This document shows, in pieces, positions 9,594 to 21,698 of a DNA stretch of 64,000 nt. The position numbers and the translations under genes were made by a program. The number at the start of each line of letters is the position of its first letter. The stretch's first letter is position 1. Source of the DNA: Cytidiella melzeri (taxonomy: Eukaryota > Basidiomycota > Agaricomycetes > Polyporales > Irpicaceae); contig JABYQR010000248.1 in assembly GCA_022592445.1 (NCBI GenBank), forward strand, positions 1 through 64,000, given 5' to 3'. Under the pieces are notes generated by a model that was not told where the DNA came from, searched no databases, and saw only the letters and a program-made list of their open reading frames with translations.

Positions 9594-12500
9594 TTAGTCG
9601 ACATCACGATCAGCCTGCAAGTTGTCACCTAGGCCTCTGTCCCACACTCCCGTATGCTGGCCACTTCTGAAGTGCGCTCTCCCATCAGCCCAATGACCTT
9701 CACTGTTCCTGTCGCCAAACTCCTCTCTGTCTCTCGCTCTTTTGTCACCAAATTCCTCGTGCTCGTTACCCATGGCTCCACCAAACTGACTCTCCATGTG
9801 TTGACCTCAAAGGTAATCCACGTGCGTACCATTTTGTTCTTCATTGTAAACAACAGGCTGGTTTGATGTATGCGTTGAGCCTCGCATCTCATTGGCTGCA
9901 ACGCTTGCTAAACGTGGACGGATGTAGGTATCGTTGTTTTGGTTGGAATTCTCACGTAGCGCTAGCCAAGCAGCATCAATGTGAGTACGATCAATGCTAT
10001 CTGCCGCGTTTGCTTGACCTCGCTTTGGCAGCAGAATGTTGATTGGTTCGCCCAAGATGTGTGCATGTCTACTACCGGAGTGTGAGTGCAAATCCAGCTT
10101 GTTGAAGAGTGCATTGATCTGACAGAGAAGTTAGAGTCGGCTTGAAGGCATGGTTGTGTGTTTGCTCACCTCTTGCGTACGGTATAGGCTGCCTTCTGAC
10201 CCACGGCTGGGAAGAAGGCTTCTTCTTTGATCTAGTGTTCCGGATACGACCAGCAACTGCCTGCAATGCTTGATGAGGATCATCACTATCAGGCAACAGC
10301 CGGTTGTTGTTGCCACAGGTAGGTAAATCATCTTCTGCTGCTGAGTACTCATCTGACTGGTATTTGGCTAGGAACATCCAGTTGTAATCCGGTCCCGCAA
10401 TCTCTGGAACCTTGTCGCAATTTTGAATCCTAGCTTTGACTTTCTACAGGTAGCCTAACTTGTCAAACACGGTGTATCTGGAAAAGCTGCGTACACACCG
10501 GAACCCTGCACTGTTTCACGCAAGCCTCGCTAGCTTATTTCTCTTTCTCCTGTGCAGATTTGCATTCCTTGAGCCATTTGTGGTGCAGAGTCGTCCAATA
10601 AGTCTGGGTTGCATTCTGCAATTCTACTACGGTGAGAGATGCAAAGAATTGCTTGGCGTCAACCCCGCGTGGTACCATGTACAGCTGCTTCCCTTGATTT
10701 TTGGCTTTTTCAACAACCCCGTCTTGCCAGGATATCTCATTTGGCAGCCAGGCAGACCAGATTGGACGCAGGCGGCAACGGTAATCAAGAGGGTCATCGC
10801 TGGTCCAGACTCTTCCATCAGGAAGATGTAGTGTTGTTTCATTCGAGTTGATGACGGTTCCCATCAATGTCCTCATGACAGCGCGAATGAGTCCCTGCAG
10901 CAGACGTAAGACTTGGTATGTCTGCAGATGGCATTGGCAATCACAAGGTACTCACATTTATCATTGGCTCTCTATTTCTCACTACTCTTCCTGACACAGA
11001 TGCCGCAGAACCAGACGCAGACATTGCACTACCGTTCCCACCGGCCGCAATGTAGGCACGTATCTCATCCATATCACAGTGTAACGAGGTGAGCTCTTGC
11101 CGTGTCAACTCCTCTGTCTCTCTTGAGCCTTGATACAAAGCATACAAATCATTTGTAGTATGCCAGAGCTCTTCCAAGTCCAACGAGGTCTCCCTACACT
11201 GCTTCGCAAGCTTGCCAATATCTGTCGTGTTGAGATTTCCTGTTGTTTGTAAGTGTCTCAACAAATCCTTGAGGGACTTCATTCTATCACTGATAGCTTT
11301 CACGGTATTGGCCGTATTGGCAGAGCTAGACAGTGGGCGAGGTTGCATATCTACAGCTGGGGGCACGGTGGTGTAGTGGGCCACCGCGCCGTGGGTGAGG
11401 AGACGCATGCTGCATGCAGCGCGTTCGAATCCCCTTGCCCCCTTTATTTCCCCACTACCTGATGGTCAGTTGTGTTATCTCCTTGTGTCCCGCTTTCTCG
11501 CGCTTGAAGGCGCTTTCTTCTCCGGACCACCCTCGGACATCACCAAGTGGCAGCCCTGTTCCTAGATACTCGGCATAGTCCGGCCATCACGGCGTTTGGG
11601 TATGGAGTGGTGCCCATGCCCAGCGTTGCCTCCCAAACCGGGATTGGTCCCCCGGCTGGCTTGGCGTGGCAGATGTAACCGAGATGGAACATTCAGGGGC
11701 GCTCGGGTCTGAGCCTGGCTTGCAGAACGTTCCCTCGTCTTCGGACTTCCGTACAGATTACCAGGCCTGATTTCAACCTCTAAATCCCCATTCCCACTAT
11801 CGCTTCTAAGTAATTGGAGATAACTCCTAACCCCCCTTATCACAAGAAGTCCTGGCCTTGGCCAACCCCCAACCGTACTCTGGTACACCTCATATGTCAT
11901 AGTTAGCACAGAGAAAGTTAGATTCAAGTATAAATAGTACATGTATCGTGCAGTGTCTACCATAGGCCCTAGGCCTCAAGGACAATAAACGAGGATGTCA
12001 AAAAAAAAAAATCTACAGCTCCAAAGGTTATGGCCATGGGCTGTCAGCTGCTGGCACGTTTGCGAGAAGACATAGGTGAGTTATTAGGCAACGCCATGGC
12101 GGAAACAACAAGACCAGACGGCTCAATCGAGGGAGTGCCTCAAACGAGAAGGTGTTATTGACAAGGGACGGCAAGAATATGAGGAGGGATGGCCAGGGCC
12201 TAGGGAATATGGAATGCTGGACATGCCAGGTGGGTTATCAGTCGTGGTATGTGCTTGTTGCTGATTGGGTGGCAGGGTAGACAAAGGTCAAGCAATGCGG
12301 GAAAATGGATTGTTGGATGGAGGGTATATGCGGTTGGGATGTGTGTCTGCCGAGGCATGCATATAATCTTGTGCATGAAGCTGAGCAGGAATAGACGAGG
12401 CGCAATGCGAATGGAAGAATGGAAATTGGAAAGCGGAGAGTGGCTGCAACAAGGAGGTACGGGATATGGGCTCTGATGAAACACTTGCAGAGCCTGGACT

Positions 12501-12611
12501 TATAGGGTGTTGTAGGGCAGGATTAGAATGAACTTGAGCTCCGGAGGCTGACGAGGGTGGACGAGTCTTTCTTTTGCCGAGAGGGCTGGTAGCGGGATTG
12601 GTCTGAGACAT
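9594..12611 (-). pseudogene. Gene Y, unrecognised multi-exon gene convergent with the transposase relic, split by a SINE
   Basis: Not recognised. The first exon is taken from the ATG at 12611 (Met-Ser-Gln-Thr-Asn-Pro, then a Lys/Arg/Pro-rich start). After the SINE, open segments continue at 11349-10960 (helical, Glu/Leu-rich), 10876-10535 (with a Leu-Pro-Asp-Gly-Arg-Val-Trp motif), 10377-10150 (Arg/Lys-rich) and 10091-9800. Plausible GT-AG introns lie between them. The frame in the 12.2-12.0 kb part is not continuous, so the gene is probably dead even apart from the SINE. Its tail-to-tail position with the transposase relic mirrors gene V and the Plavaka transposase at 36.5-42.3 kb. An accessory transposon protein is a guess from position only. 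Confidence 0.5.
11359..12010 (+). mobile_element. tRNA-headed SINE, 652 bp, with poly(A) and 10-bp target duplication
   Basis: The head (11359-11442) is tRNA-like. A perfect 7-bp acceptor stem pairs GGGGGCA with TGCCCCC, there is an A-box-like TGGTGTAGTGG, and a B box with GTTCGAATCC. The body of about 560 bp matches nothing I recognise. It ends in 11 A's (12000-12010). The 10-bp direct repeat ATCTACAGCT flanks it exactly (11349-11358 and 12011-12020). The insertion is in gene Y, in the opposite direction. Confidence 0.88.
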
Positions 12612-13304
12612 AGTGACGATGCCAAAGTTCCAGAGGATCCACCAGGTCGACACATGTGGTGTCAACATGTGCAGCTCGCAATTGCAGACCTTGCCGTCAG
12701 ATGGCAACGAGACAATGCGTGGGGAGCAAAGTTGAGGGACTGGACGGCGCAGACCAAGCTGGGGGTGGGAGCAAGGTGAGCTCAATGTTCACAGCAGCTG
12801 TCTGCATTACTGATCATGATAAATCCAAATTACTAGTTGTGTTCATGTCGTGCGCGCGCGAATCCCATTCATCATGCGTCGTCATGCGCACGCGTACTGT
12901 ACAGTTAACTTTGATGTTGCGCATGCATCACAATCCTCACAAGTATACGTATACTAGGTACATGTACATTAGTATTACAGGTCAATGTATATTGTACATG
13001 CATGGTCAGCTCGCGCATGGTCTGCAATGGCATAGTGACCAAAAATCAATTAAATTCCGAATATACTGCCCGATTATAATTATTGCTGATCAGGCGTCTA
13101 CGTGAATAGTGAATGGATACAGCATGGAAATTCCAACTCTTCTAGGCTCTATCCACGTCATATCTATTCTGGGAAGTGCATGGATATTCACGTCTAACGC
13201 GCAGTGATTGTATACTATCATCAATAACTGACACTTGCAAAGCAAGACGAGATCAACAGCAACATCTCAATAACAAGAACTACAATGACGACGAAAGCTC
13301 AAGT
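12612..13304. other. Intergenic, no gene recognised
   Basis: About 0.7 kb with alternating CG/CA-rich stretches and TA-rich parts. No hairpins of the GGAKNATCT class are seen, so if the 4-12.6 kb genes are one element its right end is not marked like the left. Confidence 0.3.
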
Positions 13305-15060
13305 TCATGCATGTGCACCCGAGCTGACACTGGGACCTGTACCCGAGCCTGCTGGATCCGCCGCACCACGCGTGGTGTGCATCTTCTTGATGGGGCCACA
13401 AAGTTTGCCCTTGTCAAAGCGAACTTTTCTTGGCTTCTTTGTGACAAGCTCCTTTGTTCCTACTGAAAAGATGCCAGTGGCCTGTAACATATCCAATGCA
13501 GGAGTTGCTGTTGTGGTTGACAGTGTGATAGCGGGAGAGGCCACTGAAGAACCAGGGGGGACAGGAGGAGCTGCGTCCTCTGTGACAGGTGCTGATTGAT
13601 CACCAGCAGATGGCGGCAGGGCTGCAGACGTGCTTGCCTGTTGTTGCAACGCCACCGCGGCATGAGCTTGCTGACGTTGCCATGCATTGAGTTCTGCAGG
13701 AGCAAGCCGGCCGAAGTGGGTAGCCCCGGTCTACCACGCGTGAAACAGAGCGTTGAGTGCAACGTGGGAGGCAATGCTGCCTGGAGCCGTGAACAACTTC
13801 AACGGCTAGTTTTCAATGACGATGACAAGCTTCTGGGTGATACGGAGGTTGAAGTTGACATAATACATTCAGGAAACTTTGTCCGGGCGTGCGATTTGTG
13901 CTGAGCAGAGCTTGTGAGATTCACTATGTGCAGATATAAAGGCACTGCGGCATCCTTACAGAGTTTCTCAAAGATCAGCTTGGCAACGTTTTGCTTCAAT
14001 GCTAGAAGGTTGCTGTGGACCGTCTGCACTGCACCTGTGAAGAGAAGTCAGATATATTACTATCATGAAGTGGTGCTCGACGTGCATACCTTCTAGGCCG
14101 CTCAGCAAGTAGCACTTTAACATTTCCGCAAACTCGCCAGTTGATTTCTTGAACAGCATCTGGAAGTACTTGTCGATGTGATTGCCAGTGGACCACAATG
14201 TTGGATGCATGTAAGACAACGAGTCAGACCTGCTTGCAAACAACAGGAGTTTGACTCTGTCGTGGATGGCCCAACTAGCCCTTATTTTTAGCAATTTACC
14301 TCTTGTTTTTATCTTTAAAACTCCGGGCTGCAACCCAGTTGCAGCCTTCTCTGCACAAACTCCTTTGCACGTCTATTCAGCGCACGTATCACGTGGCTTA
14401 GATGCTCTACATGGTCACGTTACTTGGTACTACGTCACACTGGCATGTGACTTAGCTTAAGTAAGACCACATGGCTACAACCACATGGCTCAGCCCATAG
14501 CTAGGGTTTGACGTCATAGATACCGTTCACATGGACTCCTCTTGTTCTTTCCCTATTGTTCTCTTTATGGAAGGATGTTCTCACAGGTTTGGGAATGGAA
14601 TACAATAGTTGGTCTCCTTTTAGATAGATTCTCTCACAAGTAGAGTTCTTGGCAAAGTCTAGACAATAGCTATTGTTCTCCTTGAGGTAGTTCGATTGTT
14701 CTTTGTTCACACGGCTTCTTGCAAAGCCTGCCCTTAACATAGTCTGTGCGCAGGTCCATGAAGTCTATATATACTGCTGCATGTACGCTCCTAGCCCCCA
14801 TCTCAACCTCTTGTTCTTTACTGGGCTAGGTAAGCCACACCCTCCTGTACTATATAGCTGGTAGTACAAATACTTACTTGGTCTTTACTGGGCTAGCTAC
14901 CTGAATAAGGTCTATAGTTGGTGGGAGCATTGTGCTACACGCCTGCCACCACCTTGTCGTCGTCTTCCAAGTTGTGTCCCTAGTTTCTGCGTCGAGCTCC
15001 GTCTCCGTGACAGACTCCAGTCCGGTGATAGAGGTTTTCAAGCTGGCACGTGTTATGAAT
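13305..15060 (-). pseudogene. Gene Z, unrecognised, interrupted by a solo LTR
   Basis: Not recognised. Reading right to left, an open stretch ends at 15013, where the solo LTR begins, and resumes in the same frame at 14257. Across the junction it reads Tyr-His-Arg-Thr-Gly then Val-Lys-Leu-Leu-Leu. It continues to about 14090, with probable exons near 14030-13800 and a last exon 13655-13305 (Ala/Pro/Ser/Thr-rich, with a short basic patch). The frame is intact over the insertion point, so the LTR entered a coding exon. The 5' end is unclear because it would run towards the plus-strand gene W. Confidence 0.5.
14258..15012 (+). mobile_element. Solo LTR of the E1 family, TSD GACTC
   Basis: 755 bp, the same length as the E1 LTR and clearly of the same family. 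It begins TGTCGTGG and ends CGTGACA. The 5-bp repeats GACTC lie at 14253-14257 and 15013-15017. It has a TATATATA box and an ATCTCAACCT initiator region. No internal sequence remains, so it arose by LTR-LTR recombination. Confidence 0.92.
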
Positions 15061-15358
15061 ATCAGTATTTGTGGACATGCTAACTGATGAGCAAAGGTAG
15101 CACAATCACAACGTAAGTTGGGTCAGATTGTGCAATACAAGACAGCAACCTCACCTTTTCCGATGTTCCTCAAGCTTTGTGCACACATCGTATAGAAAGG
15201 AGAGGACTGTACGAACCCATCGATGCGTTTGAGATTGTTTGATCTTGATGGAGAAGCGCACGTGACCGTGCAAACTCCCTTGGCATTGGCTTTCTCCCCT
15301 TTGTCAACGTTTTGGTCAGTGTTGCCAGCCCTCTCCACATCTCCCATTCTCCTCAACC

Positions 15359-16114
15359 ATGGCAACCGTTTTCATGGTCAATGCTGGACCGCACCAACAC
15401 GGCAAAGGGGTTGACAACTTCTGTTGTGTTCCCTTGTGGATCAAAATCCACGGCTTATTGCGCGCATTGGACTCAGTGGTAAGCCCTCTACAATATTCAC
15501 ACTTTGCTTGAAAACTGACATTCTCACAGCCCCTCACAGTGATAGTTGCAGTGCCTTCTGAGGCTGCTGGTTTTCTCACGGCAACAGTGCGCCCCACAAA
15601 GGTGAAAGGCAAAGAGGCCAATTATGATCTTGCGGTCACCCTCCCACCAGTAAGTACATTGCGCCTTGCGTCGAGCGACATGCACCTGACATGTTCAGCA
15701 CAGGGGACCAACTACCCGCTTACGGTTGCAACCACCCTCAAGCATTTCAACTGCGAGTCGTTTGCATCCTGGGAATTGCTCCTCAACAGTGTTGAGTGTT
15801 GGCTCCTCACAACCGTCTTGGACCGGACACATGCCAAGTGGTTGTATGGTGTTTTGCTGTACTGGATGGCGTTCGTCGGCATCTATCCCGAGTTTCCTGC
15901 TGGCTCTAACTGACCTAATTGGAGCACTGGCATTCCTTTCAAAGGCAGTTTCCTTGACTCCTGGATGGTGCGCTTCAAGCTGAAGTGTGCCCCTGGCCCA
16001 GCACAGAAGCTCCTACCTGAACCTGTAGCTGCACGTACGCGCGAGGAGATTTGCAGGGATATTTGGACGGAATTTGAGGGGCAGGTTGTGTTGTGTAATT
16101 GTACTTTGAATTAG
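15359..16114 (+). pseudogene. Gene W, unrecognised three-exon gene with one in-frame TGA
   Basis: Not recognised. ATG at 15359. Exon 1 is 15359-15478 and exon 2 is 15530-15649 (each 120 nt). Exon 3 runs from 15704. Introns GTAAGC...ACAG and GTAAGT...ACAG keep phase 0. A TGA at 15911-15913 interrupts an otherwise continuous frame that goes on for 67 codons to TAG 16112-16114. The protein is mixed alpha/beta in appearance, with aromatic-rich stretches around the TGA. The LTR copy 2 begins 5 bp after the final stop. Either a nonsense mutation or a genuine shorter protein is possible; conservation of amino-acid-like composition after the TGA favours mutation. Confidence 0.5.
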
Positions 16115-16119
16115 CTGTA

Positions 16120-16798
16120 TGTCGCGGAGTGACTGCTGTTATACTGATGACCCTAAACAAGGGTGGAGAAGAGGAGGAGTGGAAGTGGAAGTGGATCTCC
16201 AACAACGACAACGAGGTCAAAGTCGATGATAAGCAGGCAAGCAGGCTCAGAGGCCGGATACTGGCAGTGCAAATGACGAAGTTAATATCATGCTTATACT
16301 AGGTTACATTGAGTAACTCACCTGGCAGTGCAAATGACGAAGAGGTCAAGATGCAGAACCAGGGAGGGTAAGGGGTACTATATATACTGTGTCTGGGTGG
16401 TCTGTGCACCAGTTCCCACACTAGGGACTGGAGTAACTGTGGGGCTGGAGTAACAATAGAACAATCAGGGACCAGGGTAACTGTCAAGGACCAGGGTACA
16501 TAGAACAATAGGACTAGAACAATAGACAATAGAACAATAGCATCAGGAACAATAGAACAATAGGAACTGGGGGAATCCCTGGGGAATCCCTGGGGAATCC
16601 CTATCAATGGAAGTTGAACAATAGAACAATAGCCTAGGTTGATCTGGAACCGCTCCAGATTGAGTCTAGGGTTTGGGTCTGGACTATTGATAAATAAGGC
16701 AGGATGTCACGTGACCCGGGTTAGGGTTAGGTCCGGTAACAATCCTAGCCGGAAAATAAGCGCTCTAGATAGGCGCCTAAGGCTGTAAACTTGTGACA
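16120..16798 (-). mobile_element. Solo LTR-like repeat, copy 2
   Basis: 679 bp, a near-identical partner of 7275-8003 in the same orientation, with TG...CA ends read on the minus strand. It lacks about 50 bp of CAATAG repeat present in copy 1. As in copy 1, a shared TTGGAAAAATCCG continues just outside the end. No target duplication. Confidence 0.65.
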
Positions 16799-16880
16799 TG
16801 ATTGGAAAAATCCGCGTCCTCCCTTGTTCACTCATGTCCCTCTCATTATCATATCTGAGCTACTTCAATTAATCCATTTT

Positions 16881-17636
16881 TGACATGGAGATGGGGCTTG
16901 ACGTGACAAACAGGGACACGACGTGGATATTAACGAGGAGGTGGTGGCAGGCATGAAGCACAATGCTCTCACCAGCTATCATACTTTGCTCAAGTTATCT
17001 AGCCCAGTAAAGACCAAGTTAGTATTCTGACTACCAGCTATGTAGTACAGAGGGGGTTTGCTTACCTAGCCCAGTAAAGACCAAGAGGTTGAGATGGGGG
17101 GCTAGGAGCGTACATGCAGCAGTATATATAGACTTCATGGACCTGCGCACAGACTATGTTGAGGGCAGGCTTTGCAAGAAGCCGTGTGAACAAAGAACAA
17201 TCGAACTACCTCAAGGAGAACAATAGCTATTGTCTAGACTTTGCCAAGAACTCTACTTGTGAGAGAATCTATCTAAAAGGAGCCAGTTTTTGTATTCCAT
17301 TTCCAAACCTGTGAGAACATTCTTCCATTGAGAGAAAAATAGGGAATGAACAAAAGGAGTCCATGTGAACCATATCTATGACGTCAAACCCTAGCTATGG
17401 GCTGAGCCATGTGGTTGTAGCCATGTGGTCTTACTTAAGCTGAGTCACATGCCAGTGTGACGTAGTAGCAAGCAATGTGACCATGTAGAGTGTCTAAGCC
17501 ACGTGATACGGGTGTATAATAGACGTGCAAGGGGTTTGTGGAAAGAGGATTGCAACTGGGTTGTAGCCCGGAGTTTTACAGATAAAAACAAGAGGTAAAT
17601 TGCAAAAAATAAGGGCTAGTCGTGCCATCCACGACA
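16881..17636 (-). mobile_element. Older solo LTR of the E1 family, minus strand
   Basis: 756 bp. On the minus strand it starts TGTCGTGG and ends CATGTCA. Flanks ATTTT and ATTAT match at four of five positions, suggesting a worn target duplication. It is more diverged than the solo LTR at 14258, and the part downstream of its TATA box has gained ATG triplets that are absent from the E1 LTR. Confidence 0.85.
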
Positions 17637-19767
17637 ATTATTGAAAGGGCTTTTGTTACTCATAACAGCTTTTATTACTAATATGCCCAAAATACTTCAT
17701 TTTTCAATAATTTGAAGCATGGCTTTCATAAGTCATCTTGTTAGTGACTGCCAATTTTGTTTTCAATTTACCCTGAATACTTACTTTAATGAGTAGATTT
17801 GTTATGAATATCAGCTTTTGGAATTGCCCAAAGTGCCTACTTTCATAAGTAATTTTGAACTTTCACATTGATAAGTAATTTTATTTGCAATAATTACTTT
17901 TGGCTGTCTTGCGTGAGTTACATACTGTTATGATTTTACTGTTGTTACCAGACTTTGCTCTTGACTTATCATTTACTTCTTTCACAGTTAATATCTCACT
18001 CTCACTTCAGAAAGTAATTGAATTGCTTATGATGTCTCATATAACTCATTTGCCATGAATACTTGCTTTTATTGGTAACTTTTGTAAGGCTAAAAGCTTT
18101 TGTGATTCCTTTGCCCACAACACTTACTCTAATAAGTATTTTTGTTACTGATAACAACTTTCATTACAAACATGCTTAGAGTACATACTTTGATAAGTGA
18201 TTTTGTTACTAGTATCAACTTTCTATAGTAACTTGTTGGGAATACTCACTTCAATAAGTAATTTTGTTACCGTTAACAACTTTCATAACAAATGTGCTCA
18301 GAATACTTATTTTGATAAGTAATTCTGTTGCTGGTAACATCTTTCACCACAAATATGCTCAGAATACTTACTCTCATAAGTAGTTTTGTTAGTAGTAACT
18401 GACTTTGTTACTAACATGCCTGTATTGCAAAACCTACATAATAACTTAATGAGTCACCAAGTCACAGTGTTTCTGGGCCTGTTTATCATGTTTGACCTGA
18501 AAAAGCCTCTTTTTTGTTTTTTGAACACATAAGAGGCTTTCTCAGGTCATCAGGTTTACTAGAACACTTGCAGGTGAGAGAGGTCACCAGTTTGAAAACT
18601 GAATTTTTTGGCCCTGGCTGTTATGTTAAGTAGGCTTTGTGTGATCATTACACACACCAATAAATGTTATTGATGGGAGTAACAAACTGCTGATATATGC
18701 TTTACAAGTCTGTAACAGAAGGGGTCAGCTAAGTCTCAATCTGAATCTAAGCAACCTTTTCCAATAATCTGGCCATCACCTCGTCAATTCTGCTCCAAAT
18801 TGATAGATTTTGTTACCAGCGGCAAAACATAAGGCTATCCAATGATGTATAACTTGTACGTATATGTTTCCATTTTCCAGCTGTAAAGATCAAACCCTGT
18901 ATTTTGATTGGAAAATGTGATCTATCCCAAAGTTTTGAAGGGCTAGTAACAAAGCTAATGTAGTCCCATCAATTTGATTCATTTCACTGATACAGCAACT
19001 GTTATTGAGTGTATTGCCCATCAAATTCCCACACTTTGGAACACAGTTGTGTTACATCCATGGGAACATCAAAGCAGTTGCCTGCGATGGAACCAATCTA
19101 GTTCATTCTTCCGGAATTGTAATCTCCGGCCTCTTTATTTTTGGGTATAGAGTTTTTTTTTTTTTTGCATCAGCAGTAAACACTCCACAAGATTGATGAG
19201 AAGATATATGATGTTCCTTGCCACCATTGTTGACCATCTTATATTAATGTATGCTTGCTTTGCCCGCAACCAAACTTATCAATTGTAATAGTTACTTCAT
19301 ACCAGATCAGGTGCTTATCAAAGTTGACATCAGTAGCATAGGCACCTAATCAATGGAATAGTCATTATCACATTACTTGGCATGTTTATTACCAGTAACT
19401 AAGTCACTTGTAACTATTTCAGGCTATATGACTTGTTCAATTTGCTACCAGTAACATAATTACTCATCAAAGTAGCTTTCTCAATAAGATTACTTGGTGA
19501 ATCTGCTACCAGTAGAAAATTTACTCACCTAGCTGACTTCTAGAGTACAATGTCATCCAGCCTGCAGGAATTGTGCTTGTCCTTGCTAACGCTACTTACA
19601 AACAGAACACAGCCTGTGGCAGTTCCCATGGGGGTGAGGCAGTTCAGACATCAACAGGACGTGGTTGCATCAGCAGCAAGCACTGCATCTGATTATTCCA
19701 TGATTTCTCCCCAAAGTTTCACAGCCACTATGTCGCAAAAGGTGTGGGTGGCAAACGATGGGTCTTG
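17637..19767. repeat. GTAAC/GTTAC-rich dispersed repeat, copy 1
   Basis: AT-rich, with degenerate tandem units of about 60 bp built on AATACTTACTTTGATAAGTA and TTTTGTTACTGGTAAC. The right part (about 19165-19680) matches 43425-43900 in blocks, including CAGAACACAGCCTGT and CAGTTCAGACATCAACAGGA. No coding frame is convincing. Probably a non-autonomous or decayed element; class unknown. Confidence 0.6.
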
Positions 19768-19810
19768 ATGCCTCGGGAGTCTCCGAGAATGAGGCGCCTT
19801 CCCGAGGCAT
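19768..19810. repeat. Palindrome with 11-bp arms
   Basis: ATGCCTCGGGA (19768-19778) and its exact complement TCCCGAGGCAT (19800-19810), separated by 21 bp. It lies just before the minisatellite. Confidence 0.7.
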
Positions 19811-19888
19811 GCTGATGTGAACCAAACCCTCACGAGGGAGGTGAGTCACATCACGAGGCCAAGCGCTGTAGTGGCCACCAATCCTGAC

Positions 19889-20085
19889 GCCGCTTGAGTA
19901 TCCGGTTCTGTCACGTCACGACGCCTCATGAGACACATGCGTCCTATTGCGAGGCCGCCTGAGCATCCGGTTCTGTCACGTCATGACGCCTCGTGAGACA
20001 CATGCGTCCTATCGCGAGGCTGCCTTAGCATCCATTTCGGTCACATCACAATGCCTTGTGAGACACATGCGACACATCGTGATTG
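19889..20085. repeat. Minisatellite, three units of about 65 bp
   Basis: Units begin near 19889, 19955 and 20020. They share GAGCATCCGGTTCTGTCACG and GAGACACATGCGTCCTAT with few changes. Each contains the near-palindrome CGTCATGACG. Confidence 0.75.
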
Positions 20086-20109
20086 CATCGCGAGGCTGGC
20101 TGTCTAATC

Positions 20110-20983
20110 CTGAGGCGGCTCCTGATTGGACCCCTATGACCATCTTATCATATTTGTTTAATCATTTACTGATCCAAATTTAAGGTTGTTTCTTGTATAT
20201 TTATTATTGCATCACTATTATTATATTATGATATTGGATGCGTTACAGTATTAGATAGTTTAAATTGTAATGGTAGTGATAGTATAAAATGTGAGTGTTA
20301 ACGTTTTGACTTACTGAAGTGTTATATCTCTCAAACTGCTTATTAGAGGTATACCATATTTTATTATTTGGTTAAACTAGTACTACTGGGGGCGACACTG
20401 TGAGAAGGACCTTATTATATACTTTTCATACATGCGCACGGACCAGGTCCATTTTTGTTCAAGTCACGGGTCACTACTGTTACTTACTGGTAACTAATAA
20501 CTCTAATACATATCTGTTATCTCGGTTTCATGCTTCTTATGAATTGTAATGTAACTAATACTATGCGGCATTTAAGGCCATTGACATCGACCTTGACGAA
20601 ATTGAAGCTCCCATTGCTGCACAGTGACTTACATTGACCTCCCAGCGAGGACATATCGTCCGATGGTTAAAAAAGGGCAGTGGTTTGAGAAATGCATTTA
20701 TTTATTATTGATAGCTACATCACCGAATCTCATGCCTTTTTGCGCATCATTGACACTGTCGCAGTACGGAAGAATTTGACTCACGCTGTAAGCAAACAAG
20801 TCGTTGACACAATTTTTCCCTCATTCCGTAACCTCTGCTCGCGATAAGCTGATCATAGTATTATAATATTACTGGAGTTGTGATAGAAGCAGCGAGCTGA
20901 ATGGATGACACAAATCTGATACATCATACAAACAAGAGGGCCTCAAGCCACGTACGCAACAGGCGAAGTTGGGAAAAACAACA
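20110..20983. other. AT-rich gap, nothing recognised
   Basis: No credible frame. It separates the minisatellite from the 3' end of the split X gene. Confidence 0.3.
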
Positions 20984-21451
20984 CTACGAAGGAGTCGGCA
21001 AAGCACGAGAGGAGAGATACCACACATTGTTGACAATGTTGGTTTTCTGAGTCTTTCTGTGCGCCAGGGCTTTGCGCCACTCTTGAACGAATTTTGGTTG
21101 CACAGCCCCCTTGAGTATATTTTTGCGATGTTTGACGAAGAATTGTTTGTCCCCGGCACTCCAATAGTCAAGAGTCATCCCCGACTGCGACCATGTAGCT
21201 GATGTTGGCCACCACGACTGGAACATGGTGCGATCGGGTCCCTCTTCGGCACGTTCTGAGGTACTTAATATTAGCTGCGGTATTTGTCCAACAGGCAGAG
21301 CACTTACCCGGCTTGACCCTGTACACTCCACATATTACATCCTCTTGGTGTCGTGACAGAGCATCATCCACATAATCCCAACCACCTAGTACTTGATGGC
21401 TATTGTGCGTTTGATACGCACTTGGACCGCGGTAGACCTCTGAGTCGTCTC
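20984..21451 (-). pseudogene. Family X gene, fragment B (C-terminal part of copy C)
   Basis: This is the displaced 3' end of the X gene at 29953-34477. Joining the two sides of E1 at its target duplication gives one unbroken minus-strand frame (Ser-Phe-Gly-Asp-Asp-Ser across the site). An intron (GTAAGT...CCAG, about 21315-21225) precedes a Thr-Trp-Ser-Gln-Ser-Gly exon, which ends at TAG 20984-20986. The same exon is seen at the left edge of the window in copy A. Confidence 0.85.
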
Positions 21452-21698
21452 TGTCATGGATGGCCTGACTAGCCCTTAATTTTCGCAATTTACCTCTTGT
21501 TTTTATCTGTAAAACTCCGGGCTGCAGCTCAGTTGCAACCTTCTCTGCACAAATTCCTTTGCACGTCTATTAAGCGCCCGTATCACGTGGCTTAGACGCT
21601 CCACACGGTCACATTACTTGCTACTACGTCACACTGGCATGTGACTTAGCTTAAGTAAGACCACATGGCTACAGACACATGGTTCAGCCCATAGCTAG

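Noticed and set aside
11359..11442. A genuine tRNA gene
   Set aside because: The T stem pairs poorly and it is the head of a 652-bp unit with poly(A) and target duplication, so it is a SINE head.
14501..14740. 79-codon minus frame recurring at 14501-14740 and 29441-29680
   Set aside because: It is antisense to the E1-family LTR and recurs only because the LTR does.
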